A stretch of 64,000 nt of DNA, taken from positions 124,001 to 188,000 of the forward strand of contig CAWVRF010001058.1 in the NCBI GenBank assembly GCA_963932465.1, given 5' to 3'. Below the pieces are notes generated by a model. The model was not told where the DNA came from, searched no databases, and saw only the letters and a program-made list of their open reading frames with translations. Positions 10,059 through 21,900 of this stretch are shown here, in pieces. Every line of letters begins with the position of its first letter. The stretch's first letter is position 1. Position numbers and translations under genes: made by a program. Origin of the DNA: Maratus speciosus (taxonomy: Eukaryota > Arthropoda > Arachnida > Araneae > Salticidae).

Positions 10059-10198
10059 TTTAAACAATCAAAGCATTGTTAGAAATTTCATCAGAAAGAG
10101 TTACCGTATATAAAACATGCAATATTTATGAATTGAATTCCGGTGCAGCGCTGAAAATTAATTTCTTAATAAATAATAAAGCGAAACCGAATATATTG
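10059..10198 (+). repeat. Chimeric monomer Q/G with CAGCGCTG
   Basis: It starts as a Q (TTTAAAC, GAAATTTC, TTACCGTA) but ends as a G (CTGAAAATTAATTTCTTA). It also carries ACATGC and GCAGCGCTG, the latter not noticed elsewhere. Together with the preceding chimera it suggests a patch of conversion at about 9.9-10.2 kb. Confidence 0.78.
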
Positions 10199-11738
10199 TT
10201 TCAACAATCAAAGCATTGTTAGAAAATTCATCAGAAAGAGTTACCGCATATAAAACACGCAATATTTATGAATTGAATTCCGGTGCAGGTCTGAAAATTA
10301 ATTTCTTAATAAATAATAAAGCGAAACCGAATATATTGTTTCAACAATCAAAGCATTGTTAGAAAATTCATCAGAAAGAGTTACCGCATATAAAACACGC
10401 AATATTTATGAATTGAATTCCGGTGCAGGGCTGAAAATTAATTTCTTAATAAATAATAAAGCGAAACCGAATATATTGTTTCAACAATCAAAGCATTGTT
10501 AGAAAATTCATCAGAAAGAGTTACCGCATATAAAACACGCAATATTTATGAATTGAATTCCGGTGCAGGGCTCAAAATTAATTTATTATTAAATAATAAA
10601 GCGAAACAGAATATATTGTTTCAACAATCAAAGCATTGTTAGAAAATTCATCAGAAAGAGTTACCGCATATAAAACACGCAATATTTATGAATTGAATCC
10701 CGGTGCAGGGCTCAGAATTAATTTCTTAGTAAATAATAAAGCGAAACCGAATATATTGTTTAAACAATCAAAGCATTGTTAGAAATTTCAGCAGAAAGAG
10801 TTACCGCATATAAAACACGCAATATTTATGAATTGAATTCCGGTGCAGGGCTCAAAATTAACTTATTAATAAATAATAAAGCGAAACCGAATATATTGTT
10901 TCAACAATCAAAGCATTGTTAGAAAATTCAACAGAATGAGTTACCGCATATAAGACACGCAATATTTATGAATTGAATTCCGGTGCAGGGCTGAAAATTA
11001 ATTTCTTAATAAATAATAAAGCGAAACCGAATATATTGTTTCAACAATCAAAGCATTGTTAGAAAATTCATCAGAAAGAGTTACCGCATATAAAACACGC
11101 AATATTTATGAATTGAATTCCGGTGCAGGTCTGAAAATTAATTTCTTAATAAATAATAAAGCGAAACCGAATATATTGTTTCAACAATCAAAGCATTGTT
11201 AGAAAATTCATCAGAAAGAGTTACCGCATATAAAACACGCAATATTTATGAATTGAATTCCGGTGCAGGGCTCAAAATTAATTTATTAATAAATAATAAA
11301 GCGAAACCGAATATATTGTTTCAACAATCAAAGCATTGTTAGAAAATTCAACAGAATGTGTTACCGCATATAAGACACGCAATATTTATGAATTGAATTC
11401 CGGTGCAGGGCTGAAAATTAATTTCTTAATAAATAATAAAGCGAAACCGAATATATTGTTTCAACAATCAAAGCATTGTTAGAAAATTCATCAGAAAGAG
11501 TTACCGCATATAAAACACGCAATATTTATGAATTGAATTCCGGTGCAGGGCTGAAAATTAATTTCTTAATAAATAATAAAGCGAAACCGAATATATTGTT
11601 TCAACAATGAAAGCATTGTTAGAAAATTCATCAGAAAGAGTTACCGCATATAAAACACGCAATATTTATGAATTGATTTCCGGTGCAGGACTGAAAATTA
11701 ATTTCTTAATAAATAATAAAGCGAAACCGAATATATTG

Positions 11739-12858
11739 TTTCAACAATCAAAGCATTGTTAGAAAATTCATCAGAAAGAGTTACCGCATATAAAACACGC
11801 AATATTTATTAATTGAATTCCGGTGCAGGGCTGAAAATTAATTTTTTAATAAATAATAAAGCGAAACCGAATATATTGTTTCAACAATGAAAGCATTGTT
11901 AGAAAATTCATCAGAAAGAGTTACCGCATATAAAACACGCAATATTTATGAATTGAATTCCGGTGCAGGGCTCAAAATTAATTAATTAATAAATAATAAA
12001 GCGAAACCGAATATATTGTTTCAACAATCAAAGCATTGTTAGAAAATTCAACAGAATGAGTTACCGCATATAAGACACGCAATATTTATGAATTGAATTC
12101 CGGTGCAGGGCTGAAAATTAATTTCTTAATAAATAATAAAGCGAAACCGAATATATTGTTTCAACAATCAAAGCATTGTTAGAAAATTCATCAGAAAGAG
12201 TTACCGCATATAAAACACGCAATATTTATGAATTGAATTCCGGTGCAGGGCTAAAAATTAATTTCTTAATAAATAATAAAGCGAAACCGAATATATTGTT
12301 TCAACAATCAAAGCATTGTTAGAAAATTCATCAGAAAGAGTTACCGCATATAAAACACGCAATATTTATGAATTGAATTCCGGTGCAGGGCTGAAAATTA
12401 ATTTCTTAATAAATAATAAAGAGAAACCGAATATATTGTTTCAACAATGAAAGCATTGTTAGAAAATTCAACAGAAAGAGTTACCGCATATAAAACACGC
12501 AATATTTATGAATTGAATTCCGCTGCAGGGTTCAAAATTAATTTATTAATAAATAATAAAGCGAAACCGAATATATTGTTTCAACAATCAAAGCATTGTT
12601 AGAAAATTCATCAGAAAGAGTTACCGCATATAAAACACGCAATATTTATGAATTGAATCCCGGTGCAGGGCTCAAAATTAATTTCTTAGTAAATAATAAA
12701 GCGAAACCGAATATATTGTTTAAACAATCAAAGCATTGTTAGAAATTTCATCAGAAAGAGTTACCGTATATAAAACACGCAATATTTATGAATTGAATTC
12801 CGGTGCAGGGCTCAAAATTAATTTATTAATAAATAATAAAGCGAAACCGAATATATTG
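11739..12858. repeat. Block Z, copy 3 (8 monomers)
   Basis: This has the same order as 7820-8939 at an offset of 3,919 bp. One difference noticed is GGCTAAAAATT in the monomer at about 12,159 where the other copies have GGCTGAAAATT. Its last monomer, with TTACCGTA (12,719), doubles as the first monomer of block A copy 2. Confidence 0.9.
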
Positions 12859-14816
12859 TTTCAACAATCAAAGCATTGTTAGAAAATTCAACAGAATGAG
12901 TTACCGCATATAAGACACGCAATATTTATGAATTGAATTCCGGTGCAGGGCTGAAAATTAATTTCTTAATAAATAATAAACGAAACCGAATATATTGTTT
13001 CAACAATCAAAGCATTGTTAGAAAATTCATCAGAAAGAGTTACCGCATATAAAACACGCAATATTTATGAATTGAATTCCGGTGCAGGTCTGAAAATTAA
13101 TTTCTTAATAAATAATAAAGCGAAACCGAATATATTGTTTCAACAATCAAAGCATTGTTAGAAAATTGATCAGAAAGAGTTACCGCATATAAAACACACA
13201 ATATTTATGAATTGAATTCCGGTGCAGGGCTCAAAATTAATTTATTAATAAATAATAAAGCGAAACCGAATATATTGTTTCAACAATCAAAGCATTGTTA
13301 GAAAATTCAACAGAATGAGTTACCGCATATAAGACACGCAATATTTATGAATTGAATTCCGGTGCAGGGCTGAAAATTAATTTCTTAATAAATAATAAAG
13401 CGAAACCGAATATATTGTTTCAACAATCAAAGCATTGTTAGAAAATTCATCAGAAAGAGTTACCGCATATAAAACACGCAATATTTATGAATTGAATTCC
13501 GGTGCAGGTCTGAAAATTAATTTCTTAATAAATAATAAAGCGAAACCGAATATATTGTTTCAACAATCAAAGCATTGTTAGAAAATTCATCAGAAAGAGT
13601 TACCGCATATAAAACACGCAATATTTATGAATTGAATTCCGGTGCAGGGCTGAAAATTATTTTCTTAATAAATAATAAAGCGAAACCGAATATATTGTTT
13701 CAACAATCAAAGCATTGTTAGAAAATTCATCAGAAAGAGTTACCGCATATAAAACACGCAATATTTATGAATTGAATTCCGGTGCAGGTCTGAAAATTAT
13801 TTTCTTAATAAATAATAAAGCGAAACCGAATATATTGTTTAACAATCAAAGCATTGTTAGAAAATTCATCAGAAAGAGTTACCGCATATAAAACACGCAA
13901 TATTTATGAATTGAATTCCGGTGCAGGGCTGAAAATTAATTTCTTAATAAATAATAAAGCGAAACCGAATATATTGTTTCAACAATCAAAGCATTGTTAG
14001 AAAATTCATCAGAAAGAGTTACCGCATATAAAACACGCAATATTTATGAATTGAATTCCGGTGCAGGGCTGAAAATTAATTTCTTAATAAATAATAAAGC
14101 TAAACCGAATATATTGTTTCAACAATCAAAGCACTGTTAGAAAATTCATCAGAAAGAGTTACCGCATATAAAACACGCAATATTTATGAATTGAATTCCG
14201 GTGCAGGGCTGAAAATTAATTTCTTAATAAATAATAAAGCGAAACCGAATATATTGTTTCAACAATCAACGCATTGTTAGAAAATTCATCAGAAAGAGTT
14301 ACCGCATATAAAACACGCAATATTTATGAATTGAATTCCGGTGCTGGGCTCAAAATTAATTTATTATTAAATAATAAAGCGAAACCGAATATATTGTTTC
14401 AACAATCAAAGCATTGTTAGAAAATTCATCAGAAAGAGTTACCGCATATAAAACACGCAATATTTATGAATTGAATCCCGGTGCAGGGCTCAAAATTAAT
14501 TTCTTAGTAAATAATAAAGCGAAACCGAATATATTGTTTAAACAATCAAAGCATTGTTAGAAATTTCATCAGAAAGAGTTACCGCATATAAAACACGCAA
14601 TATTTATGAATTGAATTCCGGTGCAGGGCTCAAAATTAATTTATTAATAAATAATAAAGCGAAACCGAATATATTGTTTCAACAATCAAAGCAATCTTAG
14701 AAAATTCAACAGAATGAGTTACCGCATATAAGACACGCAATATTTATGAATTGAATTCCGGTGCAGGGCTGAAAATTAATTTCTTAATAAATAATAAAGC
14801 GAAACCGAATATATTG
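12719..14816. repeat. Block A, copy 2 (15 monomers)
   Basis: This repeats positions 1-2098 at a constant offset of 12,718 bp, including the short N with AATAAACGAAACC, TTGATCAG (13138), the TTTAAC short copy (13838), GCTAAACC (13977), AAGCACTG (14117), GTGCTGGG (14257) and AAGCAATCTTAG (14677). One difference noticed is that the monomer at 13558 has TTATTTTC and lacks the AAGAATTACC seen in copy 1 at 840. Confidence 0.92.
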
Positions 14817-16075
14817 TTTCAACAATCAAAGCATTGTTAGAAAATTCATCAGAAAGAGTTACCGCATATAAAACACGCAATATTTATGAATTGAATTCCG
14901 GTGCAGGTCTGAAAATTAATTTCTTAATAAATAATAAAGCGAAACCGAATATATTGTTTCAACAATCAAAGCATTGTTAGAAAATTCATCAGAAAGAGTT
15001 ACCGCATATAAAACACGCAATATTTATGAATTGAATTCCGGTGCAGGGCTGAAAATTAATTTCTTAATAAATAATAAAGCGAAACCGAATATATTGTTTC
15101 AACAATCAAAGCATTGTTAGAAAATTCATCAGAAAGAGTTACCGCATATAAAACACGCAATATTTATGAATTGAATTCCGGTGCAGGACTGAAAATTAAT
15201 TTCTTAATAAATAATAAAGCGAAACCGAATATATTGTTTCAACAATCAAAGCATTGTTAGAAAAATCATCAGAAAGAGTTACCGCATATAAAACACGCAA
15301 TATTTATGAATTGAATTCCGGTGCAGGGCTGAAAATTAATTTCTTAATAAATAATAAAGCGAAACCGAATATATTGTTTCAACAATCAAAGCATTGTTAG
15401 AAAATTCATCAGAAAGAGTTACCGCATATAAAACACGCAATATTTATGAATTGAATCCCGGTGCAGGGCTCAAAATTAATTTCTTAGTAAATAATAAAGC
15501 GAAACCGAATATATTGTTTAAACAATCAAAGCATTGTTAGAAATTTCATCAGAAAGAGTTACCGTATATAAAACACGCAATATTTATGAATTGAATTCCG
15601 GTGCAGGGCTCAAAATTAATTTATTAATAAATAATAAAGCGAAACCGAATATATTGTTTCAACAATCAAAGCATTGTTAGAAAATTCAACAGAATGAGTT
15701 ACCGCATATAAGACACGCAATATTTATGAATTGAATTCCGGTGCAGGGCTGAAAATTAATTTCTTAATAAATAATAAACGAAACCGAATATATTGTTTCA
15801 ACAATCAAAGCATTGTTAGAAAATTCATCAGAAAGAGTTACCGCATATAAAACACGCAATATTTATGAATTGAATTCCGGTGCAGGTCTGAAAATTAATT
15901 TCTTAATAAATAATAAAGCGAAACCGAATATATTGTTTCAACAATCAAAGCATTGTTAGAAAATTCATCAGAAAGAGTTACCGCATATAAAACACGCAAT
16001 ATTTATGAATTGAATTCCGGTGCAGGTCTGAAAATTAATTTCTTAATAAATAATAAAGCGAAACCGAATATATTG
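13138..16075. repeat. Region I HOR unit 4 (21 monomers, 2,938 bp)
   Basis: This is the shortest TTGATCAG-to-TTGATCAG interval. After block A it runs N, T, G, a GGACTG monomer (15097), an AAAAATCATCAG monomer (15237), G/P/Q, the N with AATAAACG, then T, T. The module 13,977-15,656 reappears with the same order about 28.26 kb downstream (42,237-43,916). Confidence 0.8.
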
Positions 16076-17754
16076 TTTCAACAATCAAAGCATTGTTAGA
16101 AAATTGATCAGAAAGAGTTACCGCATATAAAACACACAATATTTATGAATTGAATTCCGGTGCAGGGCTCAAAATTAATTTATTAATAAATAATAAAGCG
16201 AAACCGAATATATTGTTTCAACAATCAAAGCATTGTTAGAAAATTCAACAGAATGAGTTACCGCATATAAGACACGCAATATTTATGAATTGAATTCCGG
16301 TGCAGGGCTGAAAATTAATTTCTTAATAAATAATAAAGCGAAACCGAATATATTGTTTCAACAATCAAAGCATTGTTAGAAAATTCATCAGAAAGAGTTA
16401 CCGCATATAAAACACGCAATATTTATGAATTGAATTCCGGTGCAGGTCTGAAAATTAATTTCTTAATAAATAATAAAGCGAAACCGAATATATTGTTTCA
16501 ACAATCAAAGCATTGTTAGAAAATTCATCAGAAAGAGTTACCGCATATAAAACACGCAATATTTATGAATTGAATTCCGGTGCAGGGCTGAAAATTAATT
16601 TCTTAATAAATAATAAAGCGAAACCGAATATATTGTTTCAACAATCAAAGCATTGTTAGAAAATTCATCAGAAAGAGTTACCGCATATAAAACACGCAAT
16701 ATTTATGAATTGAATTCCGGTGCAGGTCTGAAAATTATTTTCTTAATAAATAATAAAGCGAAACCGAATATATTGTTTAACAATCAAAGCATTGTTAGAA
16801 AATTCATCAGAAAGAGTTACCGCATATAAAACACGCAATATTTATGAATTGAATTCCGGTGCAGGGCTGAAAATTAATTTCTTAATAAATAATAAAGCGA
16901 AACCGAATATATTGTTTCAACAATCAAAGCATTGTTAGAAAATTCATCAGAAAGAGTTACCGCATATAAAACACGCAATATTTATGAATTGAATTCCGGT
17001 GCAGGGCTGAAAATTAATTTCTTAATAAATAATAAAGCTAAACCGAATATATTGTTTCAACAATCAAAGCACTGTTAGAAAATTCATCAGAAAGAGTTAC
17101 CGCATATAAAACACGCAATATTTATGAATTGAATTCCGGTGCAGGGCTGAAAATTAATTTCTTAATAAATAATAAAGCGAAACCGAATATATTGTTTCAA
17201 CAATCAACGCATTGTTAGAAAATTCATCAGAAAGAGTTACCGCATATAAAACACGCAATATTTATGAATTGAATTCCGGTGCTGGGCTCAAAATTAATTT
17301 ATTATTAAATAATAAAGCGAAACAGAATATATTGTTTCAACAATCAAAGCATTGTTAGAAAATTCATCAGAAAGAGTTACCGCATATAAAACACGCAATA
17401 TTTATGAATTGAATCCCGGTGCAGGGCTCAAAATTAATTTCTTAGTAAATAATAAAGCGAAACCGAATATATTGTTTAAACAATCAAAGCATTGTTAGAA
17501 ATTTCATCAGAAAGAGTTACCGCATATAAAACACGCAATATTTATGAATTGAATTCCGGTGCAGGGCTCAAAATTAATTTATTAATAAATAATAAAGCGA
17601 AACCGAATATATTGTTTCAACAATCAAAGCAATCTTAGAAATTTCAACAGAATGAGTTACCGCATATAAGACACGCAATATTTATGAATTGAATTCCGGT
17701 GCAGGGCTGAAAATTAATTTCTTAATAAATAATAAAGCGAAACCGAATATATTG
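15517..17754. repeat. Block A, copy 3 (16 monomers)
   Basis: This has the order of block A with one extra T monomer inserted before TTGATCAG (T at 15,796 and 15,936). It carries the same short copies and the same GCTAAACC, AAGCACTG, CAACGCATTG, GTGCTGGG and AAGCAATCTTAG markers. Its 3' part, from 17,284, is inside the first copy of the 4,617-bp tandem duplication. The N at 17,615 has GAAATTTCAACAG, unlike the other copies. Confidence 0.9.
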
Positions 17755-20700
17755 TTTCAACAATCAAAGCATTGTTAGAAAATTCATCAGAAAGAGTTAC
17801 CGCATATAAAACACGCAATATTTATGAATTGAATTCCGGTGCAGGTCTGAAAATTAATTTCTTAATAAATAATAAAGCGAAACCGAATATATTGTTTCAA
17901 CAATCAAAGCATTGTTAGAAAATTCATCAGAAAGAGTTACCGCATATAAAACACGCAATATTTATGAATTGAATTCCGGTGCAGGGCTGAAAATTAATTT
18001 CTTAATAAATAATAAAGCGAAACCGAATATATTGTTTCAACAATCAAAGCATTGTTAGAAAATTCATCAGAAAGAGTTACCGCATATAAAACACGCAATA
18101 TTTATGAATTGAATTCCGGTGCAGGACTGAAAATTAATTTCTTAATAAATAATAAAGCGAAACCGAATATATTGTTTCAACAATCAAAGCATTGTTAGAA
18201 AAATCATCAGAAAGAGTTACCGCATATAAAACACGCAATATTTATGAATTGAATTCCGGTGCAGGGCTGAAAATTAATTTCTTAATAAATAATAAAGCGA
18301 AACCGAATATATTGTTTCAACAATCAAAGCATTGTTAGAAAATTCATCAGAAAGAGTTACCGCATATAAAACACGCAATATTTATGAATTGAATTCCGGT
18401 GCAGGGCTGAAAATTAATTTCTTAATAAATAATAAAGCGAAACCGAATATATTGTTTCAACAATCAAAGCATTGTTAGAAAATTCACCAGAAAGAGTTAC
18501 CGCATATAAAACACGCAATATTTATGAATTGAATTCCGCTGCAGGGCTCAAAATTAATTTATTAATAAATAATAAAGCGAAACCGAATATATTGTTTCAA
18601 CAATCAAAGCATTGTTAGAAAATTCATCAGAAAGAGTTACCGCATATAAAACACGCAATAATTATGAATTGAATTCCGGTGCAGGGCTTAAAATTAATTT
18701 CTTAATAAATAATAAAGCGAAACCGAATATATTGTTTCAACAATCAAAGCATTGTTAGAAAATTCGTCAGAAAGAGTTACCGCATATAAAACACGCAATA
18801 TTTATGAATTGAATTCCGGTGCAGGGCTCAAAATTAATTTATTATTAAATAATAAAGCGAAACCGAATATATTGTTTCAACAATCAAAGCATTGTTAGAA
18901 AATTCACCAGAAAGAGTTACCGCATATAAAGCACGCAATATTTATGAATTGAATCCCGGTGCAGGGCTCAAAATTAATTTCTTAGTAAATAATAAAGCGA
19001 AACCGAATATATTGTTTAAACAATCAAAGCATTGTTAGAAATTTCATCAGAAAGAGTTACCGCATATAAAACACGCAATATTTATGAATTGAATTCCGGT
19101 GCAGGGCTCAAAATTAATTTATTAATAAATAATAAAGCGAAACCGAATATATTGTTTCAACAATCAAAGCATTGTTAGAAAATTCAACAGAATGAGCTAC
19201 CGCATATAAGACACGCAATATTTATGAATTGAATTCCGGTGCAGGGCTGAAAATTAATTTCTTAATAAATAATAAAGCGAAACCGAATATATTGTTTCAA
19301 CAATCAAAGCATTGTTAGAAAATTCATCAGAAAGTGTTACCGCATATAAAACACGCAATATTTATGAATTGAATTCCGGTGCAGGTCTGAAAATTAATTT
19401 CTTAATAAATAATAAAGCGAAACCGAATATATTGTTTCAACAATCAAAGCATTGTTAGAAAATTCATCAGAAAGAGTTACCGCATATAAAACACGCAATA
19501 TTTATGAATTGAATTCCGGTGCAGGGCTCAAAATTAATTTATTAATAAATAATAAAGCGAAACCGAATATATTGTTTCAACAATCAAAGCACTGTTAGAA
19601 AATTCAACAGAATGAGTTACCGCATATAAGACACGCAATAATTATGAATTGAATTCCGGTGCAGGGCTGAAAATTAATTTCTTAATAAATAATAAAGCGA
19701 AACCGAATATATTGTTTCAACAATCAAAGCATTGTTAGAAAATTCATCAGAAAGAGTTACCGCATATAAAACACGCAATATTTATGAATTGAATTCCGGT
19801 GCAGGGCTCAAAATTAATTTATTAATAAATAATAAAGTGAAACCGAATATATTGTTTCAACAATCAAAGCATTGTTCGAAAATTCAACAGAATGAGTTAC
19901 CGCATATAAGACACGCAATATTTATGAATTGAAATCCGGTGCAGGGCTGAAAATTAATTTCTTAATAAATAATAAAGTGAAACCGAATATATTGTTTCAA
20001 CAATCAAAGCATTGTTAGAAAATTCATCGGAAAGAGTTACCGCATATAAAACACGCAATATTTATGAATTGAATTCCGGTGCAGGTCTGAAAATTAATTT
20101 CTTAATAAATAATAAAGCGAAACCGAATATATTGTTTCAACAATCAAAGCATTGTTAGAAAATTCATCAGAAAGAGTTACCGCATATAAAACACGCAATA
20201 TTTATGAATTGAATTCCGGTGCAGGGCTCAAAATTAATTTATTAATAAATAATAAAGCGAAACCGAATATATTGTTTCAACAATCAAAGCATTGTTAGAA
20301 AATTCAACAGAATGAGTTACCGCATATAAGACACGCAATATTTATGAATTGAATTCCGGTGCAGGGCTGAAAATTAATTTCTTAATAAATAATAAAGCGA
20401 AACCGAATATATTGTTTCAACAATCAAAGCATTGTTAGAAAATTCATCAGAAAGAGTTACCGCATATAAAACACGCAATATTTATGAATTGAATTCCGGT
20501 GCAGGTCTGAAAATTAATTTCTTAATAAATAATAAAGCGAAACCGAATATATTGTTTAACAATCAAAGCATTGTTAGAAAATTCATCAGAAAGAGTTACC
20601 GCATATAAAACACGCAATATTTATGAATTGAATTCCGGTGCAGGGCTCAAAATTAATTTATTAATAAATAATAAAGCGAAACCGAATATATTGTTTAACA

Positions 20701-21900
20701 ATCAAAGCATTGTTAGAAAATTCATCAGAAAGAGTTACCGCATATAAAACACGCAATATTTATGAATTGAATTCCGGTGCAGGGCTCAAAATTAATTTAT
20801 TAATAAATAATAAAGCGAAACCGAATATATTGTTTCAACAATCAAAGCATTGTTAGAAAATTCAACAGAATGAGTTACCGCATATAAGACACGCAATATT
20901 TATGAATTGAAATCCGGTGCAGGGCTGAAAATTAATTTCTTAATAAATAATAAAGCGAAACCGAATATATTGTTTCAACAATCAAAGCATTGTTAGAAAA
21001 TTCATCAGAAAGAGTTACCGCATATAAAACACGCAATATTTATGAATTGAATTCCGGTGCAGGTCTGAAAATTAATTTCTTAATAAATAATAAAGCGAAA
21101 CCGAATATATTGTTTAACAATCAAAGCATTGTTAGAAAATTCATCAGAAAGAGTTACCGCATATAAAACACGCAATATTTATGAATTGAATTCCGGTGCA
21201 GGGCTGAAAATTAATTTCTTAATAAATAATAAAGCGAAACCGAATATATTGTTTCAACAATCAAAGCATTGTTAGAAAATTCATCAGAAAGAGTTACCGC
21301 ATATAAAACACGCAATATTTATGAATTGAATTCCGGTGCAGGGCTGAAAATTAATCTCTTAATAAATAATAAAGCGAAACCGAATATATTGTTTCAACAA
21401 TCAAAGCATTGTTAGAAAATTCATCAGAAAGAGTTACCGCATATAAAACACGCAATATTTATGAATTGAATTCCGGTGCAGGGCTGAAAATTAATTTCTT
21501 AATAAATAATAAAGCGAAACCGAATATATTGTTTCAACAATCAAAGCATTGTTAGAAAATTCATCAGAAAGAGTTACCGCATAAAAAACACGCAATATTT
21601 ATGAATTGAATTCCGGTGCAGGGCTCAAAATTAATTTATTATTAAATAATAAAGCGAAACAGAATATATTGTTTCAACAATCAAAGCATTGTTAGAAAAT
21701 TCATCAGAAAGAGTTACCGCATATAAAACAGGCAATATTTATGAATTGAATCCCGGTGCAGGGCTCAGAATTAATTTCTTAGTAAATAATAAAGCGAAAC
21801 CGAATATATTGTTTAAACAATCAAAGCATTGTTAGAAATTTCAGCAGAAAGAGTTACCGCATATAAAACACGCAATATTTATGAATTGAATTCCGGTGCA
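17284..21900. repeat. 33-monomer block, tandem copy 1 (4,617 bp)
   Basis: Every rare marker here recurs exactly 4,617 bp downstream: AAACAG (17,321), AAGCAATCTTAG (17,631), AAAAATC (18,177), the Y-like module (18,455), TTCGAAAATTC (about 19,876), GAAATCCGG (about 19,932 and 20,910), three TTTAAC short copies, TTAATCTCTT (21,351), GCATAAAAAA (21,579) and AACAGGC (about 21,728). The length is 33 x 140 minus 3, accounted for by the three TTTAAC copies. The left edge falls inside a monomer: GTGCTGGG (17,283) is outside the duplication. Confidence 0.93.
18455..19714. repeat. Y-like module, copy 2 (9 monomers)
   Basis: This repeats 2519-3778 at an offset of 15,936 bp, with CACCAG/CCGCTGCAGG, AATAATTATG/GGCTTAAA, CGTCAG, AAAGCAC, GAGCTACC, AAAGTGTT and AAGCACTG in order. 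The following monomers continue the match to about 20,0xx, including the TTCGAAAATTC copy. Differences noticed are CAACAATC for CAACAACC and TTTATGAATTG for TTTATCAATTG. Confidence 0.9.

Larger units (their letters stand above)
9080..13137. repeat. Region I HOR unit 3 (29 monomers, 4,058 bp)
   Basis: This is the interval between the TTGATCAG monomers at 9080 and 13138. It holds two further chimeric monomers (9919 and 10059), the phrase at 10479 with AAACAG and GGCTCAGAATT, and block Z copy 3 (11,739). The 6.2-8.9 kb stretch corresponds to 10.1-12.86 kb, first at an offset of 3,779 and then 3,919 bp; the change of 140 is one monomer. Confidence 0.8.
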
